This document shows, one piece after another, positions 1 to 10,087 of a DNA stretch of 64,000 nt. Origin of the DNA: Amphiduros pacificus (Eukaryota; Annelida; Polychaeta; Phyllodocida; Hesionidae); assembly GCA_949316495.1 (NCBI GenBank), contig OX439003.1:48619725-48683724 (forward strand). The letters run 5' to 3'. The notes below the pieces were generated by a model. The model saw only the letters and a program-made list of their open reading frames with translations. It was not told the DNA's origin and ran no database searches. How positions within the stretch are numbered: position 1 is the first letter of the stretch; every line of letters starts with the position of its first letter. Position numbers and translations under genes: made by a program.

Positions 1-126
1 TTTCACATGAGCATTTAAAAAGCAATGATATTTAATATTAACTAAATATTTATAACATACCTGGATAAATAACACGTCAATATAATTAATTATCAACATG
101 TCATGTAATATAGTACACTGAATAAA

Positions 127-212
127 AACATCACTAATATTATTTCAGTCATTTCATGATGAGACTTACTTGGAGTAGATATCGTACTGTGTCCTTGAAT
201 TACCATGTCGCA
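127..212 (-). mobile_element. SINE fragment (3' part, antisense)
   Basis: This stretch matches, in antisense, the body and 3' part of the complete SINE at 37400-37714 (the TATTTCAGTCATTTCATGA block followed by ACCATGTCGC). The tRNA-like head is absent. It is a diverged, truncated copy. Confidence 0.7.
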
Positions 213-580
213 AAATGAATTGAATTAATGGATGTGTCTATATATATATTATTAATGTATTTAAACTTAGGTCACATTTCTGTTAATGTAATGCTTCAAA
301 TATTAATATTCTAGAGTAAGTTTTAAAACACTAATTTGGATGGTAGAGGACAGATATATCCATACTTTAGGTAATGAAAATAAATTAACAATATATGGAA
401 ATTGTTCTCACACCAATATCAAACAATTTCGGCAATATCTTAGCTTTTCTGATTCCCTATACGATGCACACATTACAATAAATCTTTTGCCAATGCAATG
501 ACTGCTAATCATATGCGTATTGCCGCATTTCATTCGATATATATACATAAATAATCCAATCCATTCCACTTATGTTTTAG

Positions 581-742
581 CAAAACACACAGAAGGCATG
601 TCAAAGTCATCAGATCGTCCAAGCACTGTGTCCACGAGTCGTGGGTCCCAGTCTGGTCACGCTGGTGGAGGGAAGACAGTTGGCAACATGGTGCTATATG
701 ATATTGGAGACACGCTGGCCAAGAAATCTCTCATGTTTACAG
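581..742 (+). CDS. Exon 1 of a SPMIP2/C4orf45-like axonemal protein
   Basis: The exon lies between a TTTTAG acceptor (or a transcript start) and the donor ACAG|GTAATG. The first ATG is at 598 and gives 48 codons plus one base. The N-terminus is rich in Ser and Gly, then reads GNMVLYDIGDTLAKKSLMFTG. The end phase (1) matches the acceptor at 1860. The joined product has features I recall from sperm microtubule inner protein 2 (C4orf45): an FTG-PD segment, an YLFR-x-P-x-AP block and GEIGW. Proteins of that family line the inside of flagellar doublet microtubules. The family call is from memory of the motif order and is tentative; the exon call is stronger. Confidence 0.5.
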
Positions 743-904
743 GTAATGATAAACGATGTGGAAGTTACAAACAAAGGTTATGTAATGTGATGGACACAGG
801 TATTGTTACATGATACGTTAAACCTGTGATGTAGGAGGCTGGAGGGAGACATCCAGAAATGCCAGTATGCTTGCTGATAAAGCTAAGGAGAAAGTTAAGA
901 AGAT

Positions 905-1283
905 AGAACTCGGATTAGACAGTCACATAACACATTACTTGTTAAAAGGAGATCAGCTTGAAATGGTTAAGCCCATTTGACAGTCAAACATTATGCTTGA
1001 TTGTTGAATTTGATGATGTTGGAGATGAATGTTTTGAGGTCAAAAGAGATTTCTTTGACACATTTAAAACCTTCTTGATTTTATCATTTTATAGAAATTG
1101 GCCTGTTTATTCGGTGAGGATTAAGGTATTTAATGAGGGTGGAGTAAATGTGTCAAGGTGCATACTGGCAAGATCTTCTAATTGTCTGAAATAAATACAG
1201 TTGGTTTCATGCACAAATGTATTCCAACCTGGTGGTTTAAAGTATGGCCTATACTCTCAATAAACTGTTCATCCATTCATTGT
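905..1283 (+). mobile_element. 5'-truncated LINE fragment (family B-like, ORF2 C-terminus and 3' UTR)
   Basis: The translation around 920-960 reads SHITHYLLKGDQ, which parallels SHLTHCYLLKGEDQ in the family B LINE at 21.7 kb. The following diverged sequence also tracks the end of that ORF2. It ends at CCATTCATTG, a short version of the CATTC-type tail seen on family B. It lies in the intron of the SPMIP2-like gene and is an old, decayed copy. Confidence 0.55.
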
Positions 1284-1406
1284 TTGGACATAAAATATTT
1301 TGCAAATTGAAAATGGCAAATCACATTATTCTTTTCATAATCATATATTCAACTATACGAACATATATATAAATATACGAACCATAATAACAATAAACCG
1401 GAGGGC

Positions 1407-1500
1407 CATTCAGTGTCATGCAACATACCATAATGGCACTAAATGACCTTAATGTGTCAATATGCCCTTTAGAATCCATTCATTCATTCAGTGTCATGCA
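1407..1500 (+). mobile_element. 62-bp LINE 3'-end stub with 16-bp target-site duplication
   Basis: CATTCAGTGTCATGCA occurs at 1407-1422 and again at 1485-1500. The 62 bases between them contain a GGCACTAAATGACCTTA block and end in CCATTCATT. The same order (GGCACTAAATAACCTTAG ... CCATTCATTCATTC) forms the 3' terminus of the family B LINE on the antisense strand at 12949-13010. This is therefore an extremely 5'-truncated retrotransposition event. Confidence 0.7.
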
Positions 1501-1859
1501 TCAGTGAAGTGCAGTGTGATCTGACAATGACAGATCATATCAAAGTGCAGGGAACATCTATTTCTCATATTAAACGGTACATCAACACAAAAAGGACATT
1601 CAGTGCCTAAAAAAGTAAAATAAACACTTGATATCACTAGTATCATTATATACACTAAAATTACCAAGCATAAAACGTAATAGCGCAACAAATAATGAAT
1701 ATGTACAGATGATTTAAAGATAATGAGATAATCTATAAATAATAATAAATAATTATCATCTATTCAATCTTTTAATATGACTTCATTTGATATATCCGAA
1801 TCATATAGACATCATGAACTGATCAATAATAATAAAGCATTTTATATTGGTTGTTTCAG

Positions 1860-2068
1860 GGCCTGATAATCTCCGGCACCATCGAGTGCGAGTGGTGAAT
1901 GATGCTCAGTTTGTAGGTCAGGGTGAGAGGTCAGAAGAAAGGTCATCGGCCATCAACTATCTCTTCCGAGGCCCCAAGAATGCTCCTTTCCCCAAGGCAA
2001 AGAACGGAAGAATAGGAGAGATAGGGTGGGAAGCTGAACATTTGAAAGATGGCAAAATCGTTTATTGA
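1860..2068 (+). CDS. Exon 2 (terminal) of the SPMIP2/C4orf45-like gene
   Basis: The exon follows the acceptor TTGTTTCAG and its phase continues exon 1 (TTTACAG + GGCCT gives a Gly-Gly-Pro-Asp junction). It encodes about 69 residues: a His/Arg-rich start, a Gly-Gln-Gly-Glu patch, NYLFRGPKNAPFPKAK, then RIGEIGWEAEHL, and ends at TGA 2066. The total of about 117 residues is shorter than vertebrate relatives, so either the C-terminus is genuinely short or further exons join by another donor. A 1.1-kb intron separates the exons and contains LINE debris. Confidence 0.5.
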
Positions 2069-2383
2069 ACCTCCATGATGTCAGGCAATATCGATGTCAC
2101 GCAGATTTCTTAGTTATGACCTCATTATTCACCTTGCAGTAAATAGTTAACAGACCGTAGATTAGTAAAACGCCAACTATCAACGCTACAGCAGGCTTTA
2201 ACTGTTATCAAATTTCATGTATTAATTTGAACGTTTTTTTAATTGTCTGAATATGTGTCCTAGATTATATGGAGATAATAAGACATTGCATTGCTGAAAT
2301 CTTCATTAAAATTAAACACACCAGTATTACAAATATCTATATGTACACAATAACGATGTATGTTATGTAAATCATGTAAATTA

Positions 2384-2568
2384 CAGTCAAGCCCCGCCAG
2401 TCCGTCATGGTCTGTCACACACAATTCTGCCGGTTTCACGAGTCTGACGGTTTGATGAAACGTGTTGTGTATGAAAAGTGTATGGAAAGATTAGAATGGT
2501 TGCAGCCAAATAACTGTCGGTAATTGATATGCCGGAGCATCGGGGGACGGTCCGGCGAGGTCTGACTG
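2384..2568. mobile_element. pogo/Tigger-like MITE, 185 bp
   Basis: The ends are imperfect terminal inverted repeats about 25 bp long: CAGTCAAGCCCCGCCAG at the left and the reverse of CAGTCAGACCTCGCCGG at the right. The element is flanked by TA on both sides (2382-2383 and 2569-2570). CAGT-type ends with a TA duplication fit the pogo/Tigger branch of Tc1/mariner. It has no coding capacity. Confidence 0.6.
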
Positions 2569-2570
2569 TA

Positions 2571-2974
2571 TAATCTATGTGTTGATGTACAATAAAGAAT
2601 CGTAATTATTAATGAATATATGTTTCTGGAAACCGAAACTTTGCAAATCATAGCTTGTAATGATTCATTTAAAAATGACTAGAAATGACATTGGATGTCT
2701 TTATGAGATTACTTATGTTAACAATAATGAGATAACACGAGTTATGACAATTTGCCGTCACTTTCTCAGCTTTTCATGGTAATATTAAGTTGATTAACTG
2801 AAGGTATTCCATAGTGTGCACTGTTATCCAGAACACAACAATAAACCACTTCACGAACTACAGTATAGTGTTTCAAGCAATGCAGGCTCTGGAGGATATT
2901 TGAATGAGGCAGGTATGCAGGCTCTGAAGACTATTTAGTATGTAAACTCCAATGGATATTTAAACCAAGTTCTT
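2571..2974. other. Noncoding, nothing recognised
   Basis: AT-rich unique sequence with no convincing ORF, splice-bounded exon or repeat. A short near-duplication (TGCAGGCTCTGGAGGATATT and TGCAGGCTCTGAAGACTATT) occurs at about 2882-2938. Confidence 0.4.
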
Positions 2975-3275
2975 CAGTAATGAGGGAGACATTTACAGTG
3001 TTGAGGGATGGACGGCTCAGTGATGAGGGAGAGGTAACAGAGTGGTGAGGGAGGGACAATCCAGTAATAAGGGGGGAAATTGCCACATAGTGGTGGTGGA
3101 GGGACAGTCTAGTAATAGGGGATTGGGTCACAAAGTGATGAGGTAAGAACACTCCAGTAATAGTGGGGTGGGAGGGACAGTTCAATAATAAGGGAGAGGG
3201 ACGCAGAGTTGTGAGGGAGGACAGTTCAGTGAACAGGTAGAGGGTCACATTGTGGTGAGGGATAGAGTTCCATTT
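2975..3275. repeat. Degenerate purine-rich minisatellite, unit about 55-60 bp
   Basis: About five diverged units are built on GTGAGGGAGGGACA, then a variable CAGTAATAAGGGG, then GTCACA-AGTGGTG. The open frame on the minus strand (repeating Pro/Ser/Leu/His) is only the repeat read in an open register. Confidence 0.65.
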
Positions 3276-3979
3276 TCACAGTGGAGTTTGGCAGCACATA
3301 TTTTACACATCACACACCATTTTAAGGTCTCGTCATATGCAGATTTTTACAATTCAATAAATTTAATTTCAGCATTCAAATGATGATCACACCAAATTTT
3401 GAGGTCTGATGCCCAAAATTGGTCTACCAATTTTGTTTAAGATGTCTGAAACAGTTAACATTTCATTATGTCTTCAAGTCTGATTGTGAAATGACTTACA
3501 AATTCTATTAAAAATTCTCTCATGATATGAATCTGAGAGTATTGATGCATGGTCACATAATCAGACTGGTTATGGTATCAATCTGATATTTTAGCTCTAT
3601 ATGAGACATTATAAGGAATGATTCTTTTTAAAATTTTGATAAAATATGGCTAAAATTGTTTAAATTTACATGTGTCTACATACCCGAGGATGAAATCACC
3701 TAAATTTATTGCCTTAAAAAAAATTGATGCCGGAGCCATAGGGTATAATAAACTTCACAGAGATGTATTATGTGTTGCTTCGAAGTGATCAAACTAAAAG
3801 GTGAAAGTACTTCATGTATATTGAGAATAGGTTGAGGGTCATTAGTGACACACCACTGTCTCAGCACACATTAAGGGCTGACCATGGCACACTTCCCTCA
3901 CTACTGCTCATAATCACATTCATTTATGCCACAAAGGCTTCAAAGTTGTATTATATTCTAATACATCAATTTTCTGGTC
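3276..3979. other. Noncoding, nothing recognised
   Basis: AT-rich sequence between two minisatellites. No exon with good splice sites or database-type domain can be seen. Confidence 0.4.
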
Positions 3980-4535
3980 TTCTCAATACAGTAGTCATGC
4001 TTCATCTGTGTCATCAATACAAAGGTCATGATGCAGTCATCCTAAATCTATCTCATCCATCCCGCAGTTATGTCTATTTGTCGTCATTAATAATGCAACC
4101 ATGTTTCATCCATCTACCCAATACTGCAGTCATATTTCATCTGTCATCAATACAGCAGTCATGTTTCTTTATTTTCAAAATTCATGTTTAATTTATCTAC
4201 TCAATACAGTAAAAATGCTTCCTCTGTCAGCAATACTGCAGTCATGCTTCATCTATCTCAATACTGCAGTCATGCTTCATCTCTATCATCAATGCAAGTC
4301 ATGCTTCACCCATCTACTCAATACAAGTCTCGTTCCATCTGTCATACAAAAGACTATTTTTTTTTACTGTGGTCTTATTTCCCCTATTTTAGTCATGCTT
4401 CATCTGTATCATCAATACAAAATTCATGCTCCATCTATGTTATCAATACAAAGGTCAGGCTTCTTTATATCACCAATGGATATAAAATTCATGTTTCATT
4501 TATGTCTTTATACTGCAGTCATGCTTCATTTTAGG
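3980..4535. repeat. Degenerate minisatellite with GCAGTCATGCTTCATCT core
   Basis: The core (A)TACTGCAGTCATGCTTCATCT-like motif recurs roughly every 28-40 bp, with TCATCAATACA spacers and strong drift. Overlapping plus-strand ORFs of 116-164 codons here consist only of repeat translation and are not genes. Confidence 0.75.
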
Positions 4536-6967
4536 ATACACTGCGCATGCGCGAGGAATGTGAACGTCTTTCTTAAGAGCTCCGGAATAATCTAGCTTTT
4601 ACCTACTGCATTGAGCCTGAATTTCGTTCTGCGCATGCTCATGTTTGGTTCGGTCTTGTTTTAATTGAGCTCCCGTAAAACTTTTGCGGTTATGAGACGA
4701 TTAATTTTCAAGGATCGGGATTAAAACTGAGGAATATCTAGCAGAACCCCCGACAGCTATATTAATTTCATTTTTATGGAATATATCACTGTTTGCTCTG
4801 TGAAAGTTGCGACTTTTACTTGTTGCCACTGACGAGGACCACGTGGTGAATCTTGGAGGCTCACCAGGAACACAGATTTACTACACGATCCATCATATTT
4901 TGGATCTCATAACTGAACTTAACAATTGGTTGCAAACCCTAGAAAATCTGAACTTGTATCTAAACCTGAACTGAACCTGAACTTATTGACTGTGACCTAT
5001 TCGAGCTGGGAATAGGTTGAAAAGATCAGCGCTTTCTGATCTCTCACAGTTTACTGTACTCTTGTTATATCTTCCTGCTATATCTGCCTGCTATATCTGC
5101 TTGCTGATTGATCTCACTTTGCTTGTTTGCTTGCTTTCTTGCCCTAATCTGCTTGTTCTGCTCACTTTGCTTGTTCTACTTATTCCACCCTGATCAAATC
5201 CTGTCTGCTATTTTCTATCTCTATTTTTATTCTGTATTTAAAATATTTCCGACATCCCTCTCACTGCCCAAGTCTCAAGGTATTATATACCTATTACGCT
5301 ACATCGGTGAACATGACAGCCGCTGACTTATTTCAGCTCTGAATTCTATGTACATATTGAATATTGTATATCGTCGTCCTGCGCCAATTCCTGGCGCTTA
5401 TTTTCTCCCTGATCTATCTCCTGGAAGATGTGTTTATTTTCCTTTTTGAATTTTTTTTCTCAACCAAATTAAAGACACTACAACTATCTGAAAACGCATC
5501 TTGTACTTGCCCTTTTTCCCTGACAAACAAACTGACGTTTTCGCCTGCTACTCAAGGAGCCGTTTTTGTGTGACAGTTGTAAAACTGTTATATCTCATAG
5601 TCTTTTGATTGGAAAATTACAAAAATCACAGGATCTGTTCATATATATCACATCTACAACCACAAAATTTTATAGAGCGCTAAAATTACTATTCTCAGAT
5701 CAATGCACACTCCTAATCCTTGAACATATTCTGTATCTAATACTTTGTCTTTACATCTTATCGGCTGCATATAACATGGATTAAACTTTAAGACAGAATT
5801 GAATCTCTTGTGAATCATTTTTAAAATATTTCTCAAAATAATTGATCGCATACCCGCATATTGACATATTACATATTTGTGCCCCTATTGACCTACTGAA
5901 CTTCTATGAATATTCATTAGCACTAAAACTTTATATTCTTCCAATACCTTATTTCATCTATTCAAAATTTAAAATTTTCGATATGATCTTGACCCAAAAT
6001 CTTTATGACTGACTTTAATAAATCCACTACATTTCTAATTTTCTAACAAATTTTCATTCTATCGACACATTACAAATCAATTATATCAATCATATTTGAC
6101 TTTCAATTATTACTAATTTCCAGGTTATCTCTCTGTGTGACAAAATCATTGTGACGCCATCTCTCTTTGTCATCTTCTTGTGTGACACAATCCTCTCACT
6201 GTCTTTACCTGTGTGACGCAGTTTGCTGTGATCGTAATGTCAATCATAGATCTTTGTGATTTACACACATACATCCACTCACACTTAAAAACAGATTAAA
6301 ACAACTCAGTGATAATTTTCCTAGCTTTCTATTGCCTGTTTGAAATATTGCTGCATGCTGCTTCAAGCTGATTTGAGAGTGCTGTTACCTTATGTTTACT
6401 GCGCTCTACTAGTGACTGATATTTTTTCACCATCACTCTGCCTTGGACTAGGGTTACCTAAATAGTGACTTTCTTGATATACACATCGGTATACCTCTAT
6501 TGGATATCTGTGGAACTTTTGTAGAACATTCAAATTAAATTTGACTGTATATGACTTCATAATTTAAAGGAAATCACATATTGCTACTGAACAGATTTAA
6601 TTGATTTAATTGGTGGACTTTTCAAGTATCATATGAAAACTAATCTCTAAATATCACTAGCTTCAATCACAATATTGTTGCTATTATATTGATGATCTGG
6701 TTCACCCATTAGCTTTTGAGCTATGCTGGACGCAATTGGAAGCAATCGGTCACATTCCTTGGTTTTGCTGGTTGTGCCATCAAATTTTGTGGCGTTTTTC
6801 ATAATCTTTCATAATCTTTTGACTTTATACCTTGTCTTGTCTTGAGTAAAGACATTGTCTTGATCAAAGCCATTATTATCTTTCTAAACTAATAGACATT
6901 GTCTTGATCAAGGCCATTATTATCTCTCTAAACTACTACCATTAGTACTACTATACTATTTTTTCAG
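4536..6967. other. Noncoding, transcript-leader-like region upstream of the coiled-coil exon
   Basis: The left end is relatively GC-rich with GCGCATGC motifs (about 4551 and 4632), and the rest is T/C-rich. There are short local repeats: CCTGCTATATCTG around 5075-5100 and CTGTGTGAC-type units around 6130-6225. No protein is recognised; the ORFs near 5108-5784 are low-complexity Phe/Leu/Ser reads. It could be the intron or 5' region of the gene containing the exon at 6968. Confidence 0.35.
6851..6940. repeat. Tandem duplication, 44-bp unit x2
   Basis: GACATTGTCTTGATCAA-GCC plus a TATTATCT-CTAAACTA block is present twice with a 44-base period (6851 and 6895) and few differences. Confidence 0.8.
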
Positions 6968-7394
6968 ATCATGACTGATGGAAACATATCTGTTCCTGTA
7001 CACTATGATGATGGTGAGCAAAACGAAATTGCCCAGCTGATGCTGCTTAAAAAATCAGAATTGGCAGAACAGTTATTTCTATTGGACAACGAAAACAAGG
7101 CAAATGTTATAGCTTTCAAGCTTGCGGAGGCAGAGGTGTCCGGCTTAAAAACAAAGCTGGCGGATGTGATGGATAACCTTAAAGCTGAGGACAAAGACCT
7201 CTCCTCAAAAATGTGTATCATCAATGCTGCTGAAAAGTCGGAGAAAGACCTTACGAAATCACTTAATTTGCTAAACCTAAAATCTACGGAAATAAACAAA
7301 ATTAAGGAAGAAGCTTTGGTAAAGGTAGTAAGACTTGAAAACATCTTGGGTGAAAAACAGAAACTCATTGATCGCCTATTGAGTGATGTTACAG
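6968..7394 (+). CDS. Coiled-coil exon of an unrecognised gene
   Basis: A strong polypyrimidine acceptor (TATTTTTTCAG) precedes ATC-ATG at 6971, and the exon ends at the good donor ACAG|GTAAAA, leaving 141 codons plus one base. The product is highly charged and heptad-rich (for example LLKKSELAEQLFLLDNEN, then repeated Leu/Ile/Lys/Glu spacing to LGEKQKLIDRLLSDVTG), consistent with a long alpha-helical coiled coil. Reading through the donor, the frame continues to a stop at 7606 with unrelated composition, which supports splicing. No downstream phase-1 exon is visible because a 10-kb LINE begins 290 bp later. The partner and function are unknown. Confidence 0.5.
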
Positions 7395-7683
7395 GTAAAA
7401 CTTCATCAGTCTGGCGGTGTTCACTCTTGTGGCAACATCTCCAGACTGTCATTTGGAAATTTACCAAAACTTTGACGCTCAGAACAGTACAGTTCAATCT
7501 GATTTTATTTGGCTTATTTTATTTAGTGGTTCTACGGCTGTACTTCTCTCCCTGCATACGCCTTGAGCGTGGAGAGTGGTCTAACCTCTGCTTGAACCCT
7601 CATTAGTATTTTCACTGAGATATTTTCTCAACTTTTCAGTTTTTCACCTGTAAGTATGACTCACTAACCACACACACACCAAA
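7395..7683. other. Noncoding, intron-like
   Basis: Sequence between the coiled-coil exon donor and the left end of the family A LINE; it ends in a short ACACACACACC tract. Nothing else is recognised. Confidence 0.4.
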
Positions 7684-8019
7684 AAACGAACCTCCAAAGC
7701 ATACGGTTGCTTTCCCGAAGGTAGAAAAGGCTGTATCCTGACCGTGCCTTTTCTATTAGCGGGATTGCTGAACTAATTGCCAAGGGGGCCGTATCATACC
7801 TTATACAAAACTAAGTAGTGACAGAAATAGGCAGAAATGTTCACCAGTATAGGCAACTAGGATAGATAAGACAGAAACACTGTGACTTAAAGCTTCTGTT
7901 AGAAGAAGCAGATAGTCACAGTCCACTGAACATCAACCCACAACCCAATTACTCCTAAAATAGAAATAAAAACCCAACTCCAGAATTTCACAGTGTTTCA
8001 CACCACTCACTCACAAAAC

Positions 8020-10087
8020 ATGTCAAACTCTTCACACTGACTCCCTAGCGGGCAGAAAAGTCCACTAAACCACTCAGACACCGATACCTACCTGCCTTAT
8101 CTCTCAATAGATAAGGATGGTTTACTGGATATCGGCACTCCTAAACTAAACCCTACCACACCCAACACTAAACCCAAAACAGACAAACCCAAGCCAAACA
8201 CACCAAAAGCTAAAAACAACCAGACACTCACAATTAAAATAGGCGAGCAGACTGACTCCATCACTAAAGCTAAAAGATACCACTCTCTGAAAATCACTCC
8301 ACCCCAATCTACCTCCTTACCCGCTCCTAACGTGACCACTACCCCTCTGAAGCGCCCTGCCGGGACCTCCTCTTCCTCCTCAGAAGAGGATAAGGAGGGT
8401 TTCTGGTCCCTCAAAAGAAAAAAGCTAAACTTAGAAGAAGCCTAAAATTTGACACATCTCCTTCCACTAGTACAGTTATGAAGACCTATGACTTTGATGA
8501 TGAAGAATCCTCAGTTGCCTCAGTACGCTCCAAATCACTGTCCATTACACCCGGCACCACTGTAGACACAGATCTATCAGATTCGGAATTCCCACCCATG
8601 ACAACCACCCAACCCAAGCCTACTGCATGCACACCTCTAATCATTGCTCACCCAGAGTTATCCATTCCTAACAGACCCACACCCCGCAAAACCGCACCTC
8701 CAACCAATAAACCCACCACCCAGACCACGCAACCTAAACCTGGACCCTCCAAACCAAATCCCATCTCTCCCTCTACTGATGCAGAAATTCCCAAGTTCAA
8801 GCTGCCTATCACTAAAGATCTCACCTCCTCCTATCATTTGGTAAAAGCTCTTGATGAAGTCCGCCCTGGCCTTAAATATACAGCTAAGCCCACTCAAATG
8901 GCCACTTCATCATTACACCACAAAACTGGTCCACAGTCAACATGCTACAGGCTATCACACACCTAAACGGGAAGAAAGTGTCCCTTCTAAAACTCGATCC
9001 TAAGACCAGGCCAACCAAAATGGTGGCTGTTGGAGTACCTACCCATCTCCCCATTGAGGCATTCACTTCACTCCCAAATATCACATACGCAAACCCCTTT
9101 AAGTACAAAGGCAACCCCACCCAAAAAATCGAAATCACTTTTGAAGGCACACCCCCCACAGAAATACATATTGATCACATTGGGACATACGATCTTGAGG
9201 AATTCAGACCTGAACCCAGGCGTTGTCACAAATGCCAATCTTTCAGACACCATACCCAAATGTGTACTAGCTCAGAAAGATGCGGTATCTGTAGTAAAAA
9301 CCACCCCACAGCCGACTGTCTAACCCTCCTGAGAGGGGGACAGCAGGTCGCACCCAAATGTCCAAACTGTGAAGGAAGGCACCATGCCTGGAACCTTAGG
9401 TGCCCAGAAAGGCTAAAACGCCTTCCTCACAGACCTATCTCCAGACACCCTCCCCACCATTCACAACCACTCATGAAGACAAATCCACACAAACCCAAAC
9501 CCGTCATACAAACACAGACACAGCCAACAAAGACCACAGTCACTCAAACACAACCCAAACCTGCACCACCTCCCACCCCTAAAATCATACCAGCCAAACC
9601 TTCCTACACCCCGCTACCACAACGCCCAAAAAAGGCAAAAAGAGGACAGCAAGTTAAAAACAGACCTGTCCCACCTGTCCCACCTAAAACCAAAATACCT
9701 CCCCCTGAAATCGACACAGACACCAACATGGCCATAGATCTTATACTTGACATGGAACAAGATCCCTTCACGGACATGACTACTGCCTTGGCCACAGTCA
9801 TACCAAAAGACAAACCAGACCAATCTGACAGAAACACCATGACGGCAAAACCACCCATCCCCTCCCAGACCTCCCAAACCGCTCCCAACCTCCCTCTCCC
9901 ATCCCAACCTATCCCGCTTTATGCAATCCCTGCCCAAAACACCGACCCCCTCACAGCTGCCATCATTCAAAACACAGAAACCACAAAAGCTATTATGGCC
10001 CAAACCCAAAGCATTCTTAAACAAAATGAGAATATGCTAGCCCTCTTAACACAACTTGTGTCACATTTAACTCAAAACAAGAATTAA
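8020..10087 (+). pseudogene. Family A LINE ORF1 (gag-like, CCHC), copy 1, broken
   Basis: The ATG at 8020 corresponds to the ORF1 start of copy 2 (62241, minus strand). The region has an early stop and two further frame changes, leaving open blocks at 8478-8966 and 8942-10087. The N-terminal half is Ser/Thr/Pro-rich with an acidic-basic SSSSEEDKEGFWSLK patch. The C-terminal half has three zinc knuckles: CHKCQSFRHHTQMC (CX2CX4HX4C), CGICSKNHPTADC (CX2CX3HX4C) and CPNC-x-HH-x-C. In copy 2 the first knuckle has the expected Gly where this copy has Arg. A Pro/Thr/Lys-rich tail follows. The product would coat LINE RNA. The stop at 10085-10087 overlaps the start of the ORF2 frame. Confidence 0.75.

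Noticed and set aside
2931-3248. Minus-strand Ser/Thr/Pro/His-rich 105-codon frame
   Set aside because: It is the purine-rich minisatellite read in an open register.
4101-4595. 164-codon open frame
   Set aside because: It is the translation of a degenerate minisatellite; three overlapping frames look equally open.
5108-5851. Several 65-72-codon frames rich in Phe and Leu
   Set aside because: They are low-complexity reads of T/C-rich DNA without splice sites or domains.
9604-10024. Minus-strand Gly/Val/Phe-rich frames over family A ORF1 (and the mirror set at 60240-60654)
   Set aside because: They are shadows of the Pro/Thr-rich ORF1 coding strand.
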